A DNA stretch of 64,000 nt from NCBI GenBank assembly GCA_964393615.1, contig CAYMUR010000003.1, positions 1-64,000 of the forward strand, written 5' to 3'. The stretch's first letter is position 1, and every line of letters starts with the position of its first letter. The translations under genes were made by a program, and so were the position numbers. A model generated the notes under the pieces. The model was given only the letters and a program-made list of their open reading frames with translations, had not been told where the DNA came from and did not search any database. Origin of the DNA: CAYMUR01 sp964393615. GTDB taxonomy: Bacteria > Planctomycetota > Planctomycetia > Pirellulales > Pirellulaceae. This document shows, piece after piece, positions 62,392 through 64,000 of the stretch.

Positions 62392-62694
62392 ATGGCTCGC
62401 AAAGTTGTAAATCGCAAGGAGTTACGAGCCGAGGCGGAAGCAGCCGAGGCGGAAGCAGCATCTGGTGCTAAGAAAAAAAAGGCGACGAAGAAGAAAACTA
62501 CCAAGCGCACCAAAAAAGCTGAAAAAGTAGTGCGGTTGAAGATGTTTTGGGGTGTCTTTAATCAGTCTTTGAAGCGAGTGGCCCTGTATGAATTCACCCA
62601 AAAAAAACAGGCCGAAAAAAAAGCGGGTGACCTGTCTGCTAAAGGGAAAAGCCCCCATTTTGTCCAAAAGGTGAAAGAAGAAATCAGCGAATAA
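62392..62694 (+). CDS. Lys-rich small protein, conserved-looking C-terminal domain
   Basis: 100 residues, AAGAGAAG ribosome site. N-terminal half is a very basic region (SGAKKKKATKKKTTKRTKKAEKVV, about 25-47) preceded by a 15-bp duplication that encodes AEAEA twice. The C-terminal half (about 48-98) is a compact, less charged domain: RLKMFWGVFNQSLKRVALYEFTQKKQAEKKAGDLSAKGKSPHFVQKVKEEI. Basic tails of this kind look like histone-H1-type nucleic-acid-binding tails. No function assigned. It is a single gene with a TATAAT upstream. Confidence 0.7.
   Translation: MARKVVNRKELRAEAEAAEAEAASGAKKKKATKKKTTKRTKKAEKVVRLKMFWGVFNQSLKRVALYEFTQKKQAEKKAGDLSAKGKSPHFVQKVKEEISE
62428..62457 (+). repeat. Perfect 15-bp tandem duplication
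   Basis: GCCGAGGCGGAAGCA at 62428-62442 and 62443-62457, inside the Lys-rich protein gene; each copy encodes AEAEA. Confidence 0.95.
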
Positions 62695-62934
62695 AAGAAA
62701 CTGAAATCCAAAGCCTTGGGTCAAAGATTTACTGACTTTTAATGGCTCGGTTTTATTTTGTTCGATAAGCTTCCGGGTGTACGTGAGGTTTCTACTTTTT
62801 TTCTTACAGCTCCGCATAGTTTCTTGCCGCTCAACATGGTCTGTGCGGGTATTGTTTGGCGGAGTATGCACCAGTTTTCAACGCTCGCCAGGAAACACCG
62901 TGGTGTAAGATATGGTTTTGCAGCGAGGGCAGCG

Positions 62935-63342
62935 TCAAGATCGCGTCTTAGAAGTACTTTTCGTCGAGGACGAACCTAACACCCGCTGCAGCCGCTGTCG
63001 CGTTTGTTCGGATTCTAACGCTGCCTTGCCAAATCCCGGTTCAGCGCCAGCAGCAACTGCTTGTTTTTCGTGGTCAGAAAAATTAGTGACCAACATGACG
63101 CAAATAGAAGACAATGCAGGATCAGCTTTCATCTGGCGAATAATTTCCAGGCCTTCGCTTTGATCGCAATCTAATATGCGATTCACAAGAACCAGGTCAA
63201 ATGATTGTTCGCGGAGTAACGCGAATGCCTCGGTTGAATTATGGGCTCGAACCACTTCGGCATTGAAATGGTTCTGGAGTAAAAGACGAATCATACCGTG
63301 ATCCATATCGCACTGGCCGATATCCAGAACTCGCTGGGGCAT
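62935..63342 (-). CDS. Receiver-domain protein with Asn at the phosphorylation site
   Basis: 135 residues from the ATG at 63342, which has GAGAGGTGG about 9 bases upstream; an earlier frame start is 63384. The receiver fold is complete: acidic Asp12/Asp14 (GQCDMDHG), then FDLVLVNRILDCDQSEGLEIIRQMK with Asn54 at the phospho-Asp position, Thr86 in MLVTNFS and Lys106 in GFGKAALE. All conserved residues but the acceptor are kept, so the protein cannot be phosphorylated normally but may mimic one state. No output domain. The C-terminal tail is Ser/Thr/Lys-rich (GSSSTKSTSKTRS). Confidence 0.8.
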   Translation of the reverse strand: MPQRVLDIGQCDMDHGMIRLLLQNHFNAEVVRAHNSTEAFALLREQSFDLVLVNRILDCDQSEGLEIIRQMKADPALSSICVMLVTNFSDHEKQAVAAGAEPGFGKAALESEQTRQRLQRVLGSSSTKSTSKTRS

Positions 63343-63401
63343 ATTGCCACCACCTCTCGAGAAAGCCGATAAATGTTCCATCAACGAATTTTAAATCCAT
63401 C

Positions 63402-63444
63402 CCAGCCAAGTTACCACCAGCCAAGTTACGGCCAGCCAAGTTAC
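63402..63444. repeat. Three repeats of a 13-bp core at 15-bp period
   Basis: CCAGCCAAGTTAC occurs at 63402-63414, 63417-63429 and 63432-63444, separated by two variable bases. It lies between the receiver gene and the propeller-type gene. Confidence 0.9.
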
Positions 63445-63541
63445 GATTGTCCATCGAAACATTGGAACAAGCTATGTTCGGAAATGTACGGCGATCATGT
63501 TTTCCAGCATTCATCCAATCCAGCCATTGAACGAGCTAATT

Positions 63542-64000
63542 TTATTCACCGGACTGATTGTCGGCAAGTTTTTCTTGTGGCGTGTTCGACACGGCAAACA
63601 AATGGGTCCGGTTGGCGATGAACAATACATCATTGGCTACAATGGGCGTGCTGTAAACGGAATTGTCCATTTCGATTTCTGCAATCGCCGGTCTCATTTC
63701 ACCATCCTCTTCAACGAGGGCTACGGCCGGATCCGTTGACAGAGGAAACACGGAGACATCCCCTTCTTCGTCACCGATGTAGACTTTGCCATCGACAATC
63801 AAAGGTGATCCCCAGGCGGCGGCGAACATGTCATAGCTCCAGTGAACATTGCCATTTTGTGCGTCCAAGCAGTGAAAAATTCCACTGAAATCTGCGATGA
63901 AAAGTATGTTATCCTGGATAGCGACGGTGCCACAACTACGGTGCATTTCCTCGTGAAATTCCAACTCTCCATCGTCGTTCTGGTCATGTCCGTCAAAATG
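63542..64000 (-). CDS. PQQ-binding-like beta-propeller protein (N-terminal part outside window)
   Basis: The last 152 residues of a longer frame that continues past base 64000. Propeller repeats are visible: TVAIQDNILFIADFSGIFHCLDAQNGNVHW, GSPLIVDGKVYIGDEEGDVSVF, STPIVANDVLFIANRTHLFAV, with the GxxxALDxxTG-like core of PQQ/WD-type repeat units. A DxNDDGE loop (QNDDGELEF) is near the visible N-end. In planctomycetes such proteins are usually secreted. Precise family unknown because the rest is missing. Confidence 0.8.
   Translation of the reverse strand, partial: HFDGHDQNDDGELEFHEEMHRSCGTVAIQDNILFIADFSGIFHCLDAQNGNVHWSYDMFAAAWGSPLIVDGKVYIGDEEGDVSVFPLSTDPAVALVEEDGEMRPAIAEIEMDNSVYSTPIVANDVLFIANRTHLFAVSNTPQEKLADNQSGE

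Noticed and set aside
63239..63514. Frame with NLAGR/NLAGG repeats upstream of the receiver gene
   Set aside because: It overlaps the receiver gene in another frame, and its only regular part is the translated 15-bp repeat; no ribosome site or domain.

Overview
The window looks like a piece of a planctomycete chromosome, probably from the Pirellula/Rhodopirellula side of the phylum. The evidence is gene content: a DUF1549/DUF1553 protein with a CxxCH motif next to a DUF1501 protein, a DUF1080 protein, a dockerin-plus-PEP-CTERM secreted protein, several TIM-barrel sugar-phosphate isomerase/epimerase-like proteins, two ECF sigma factor modules with nearby membrane anti-sigma candidates, and many short secreted or lysine-rich proteins of the kind common in that phylum. 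No rRNA, tRNA, CRISPR array, transposase or phage gene was recognised. Genes are mostly widely spaced, and classical terminators are scarce.

Left part (1-13.3 kb, minus strand): one long type IV pilus / type II secretion-like cluster. In transcription order it holds a GspE/PilB ATPase, a PilT-type ATPase, a second GspE/PilB ATPase, a GspF/PilC platform protein with an unusual membrane insertion, four prepilin-like proteins (the first GspG-like, the others minor types), and a large PilX/GspK-like protein that runs off the left edge. Secretin, alignment proteins and prepilin peptidase are not in view.

Middle left (13.7-30.2 kb): two TIM-barrel isomerase-like genes, a secreted HExxH metalloprotease with dockerin and PEP-CTERM ends overlapping a LarA-like racemase, a 629-residue protein of unknown family, an SRAP (YedK/HMCES) protein, an alpha/beta hydrolase, a small secreted protein, leucyl aminopeptidase, a DUF1080 protein, and an NfeD-flotillin pair.

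Middle right (30.4-50.6 kb): branched-chain amino-acid genes ilvC and ilvN, a degenerate receiver protein, a DegT aminotransferase, hisS, a YkgJ-type protein, purU, a MATE transporter, the DUF1501/DUF1549 pair, a small lipoprotein, a compact fatty-acid-synthesis-like set (two dehydratase-fold proteins, a long acyl carrier protein, FabF), and an orphan PTS enzyme I.

Right part (50.9-64 kb): an ECF sigma / membrane anti-sigma / PDZ protein operon whose anti-sigma carries seven 15-bp repeats; a secreted Cys-containing protein; another TIM-barrel protein; SppA; a second ECF sigma / anti-sigma / exported protein operon; rlmN; an M20-type peptidase overlapping a BFD-like ferredoxin; a Lys-rich small protein; a receiver with Asn at the phosphorylation site; and the C-terminal part of a PQQ-type beta-propeller protein cut by the right edge.

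The least explained signals are the 15-bp tandem duplications at four unrelated places, the GspF insertion, the dehydratase homologue lacking its catalytic His, the two receivers lacking the phospho-Asp, and the 629-residue unknown protein.
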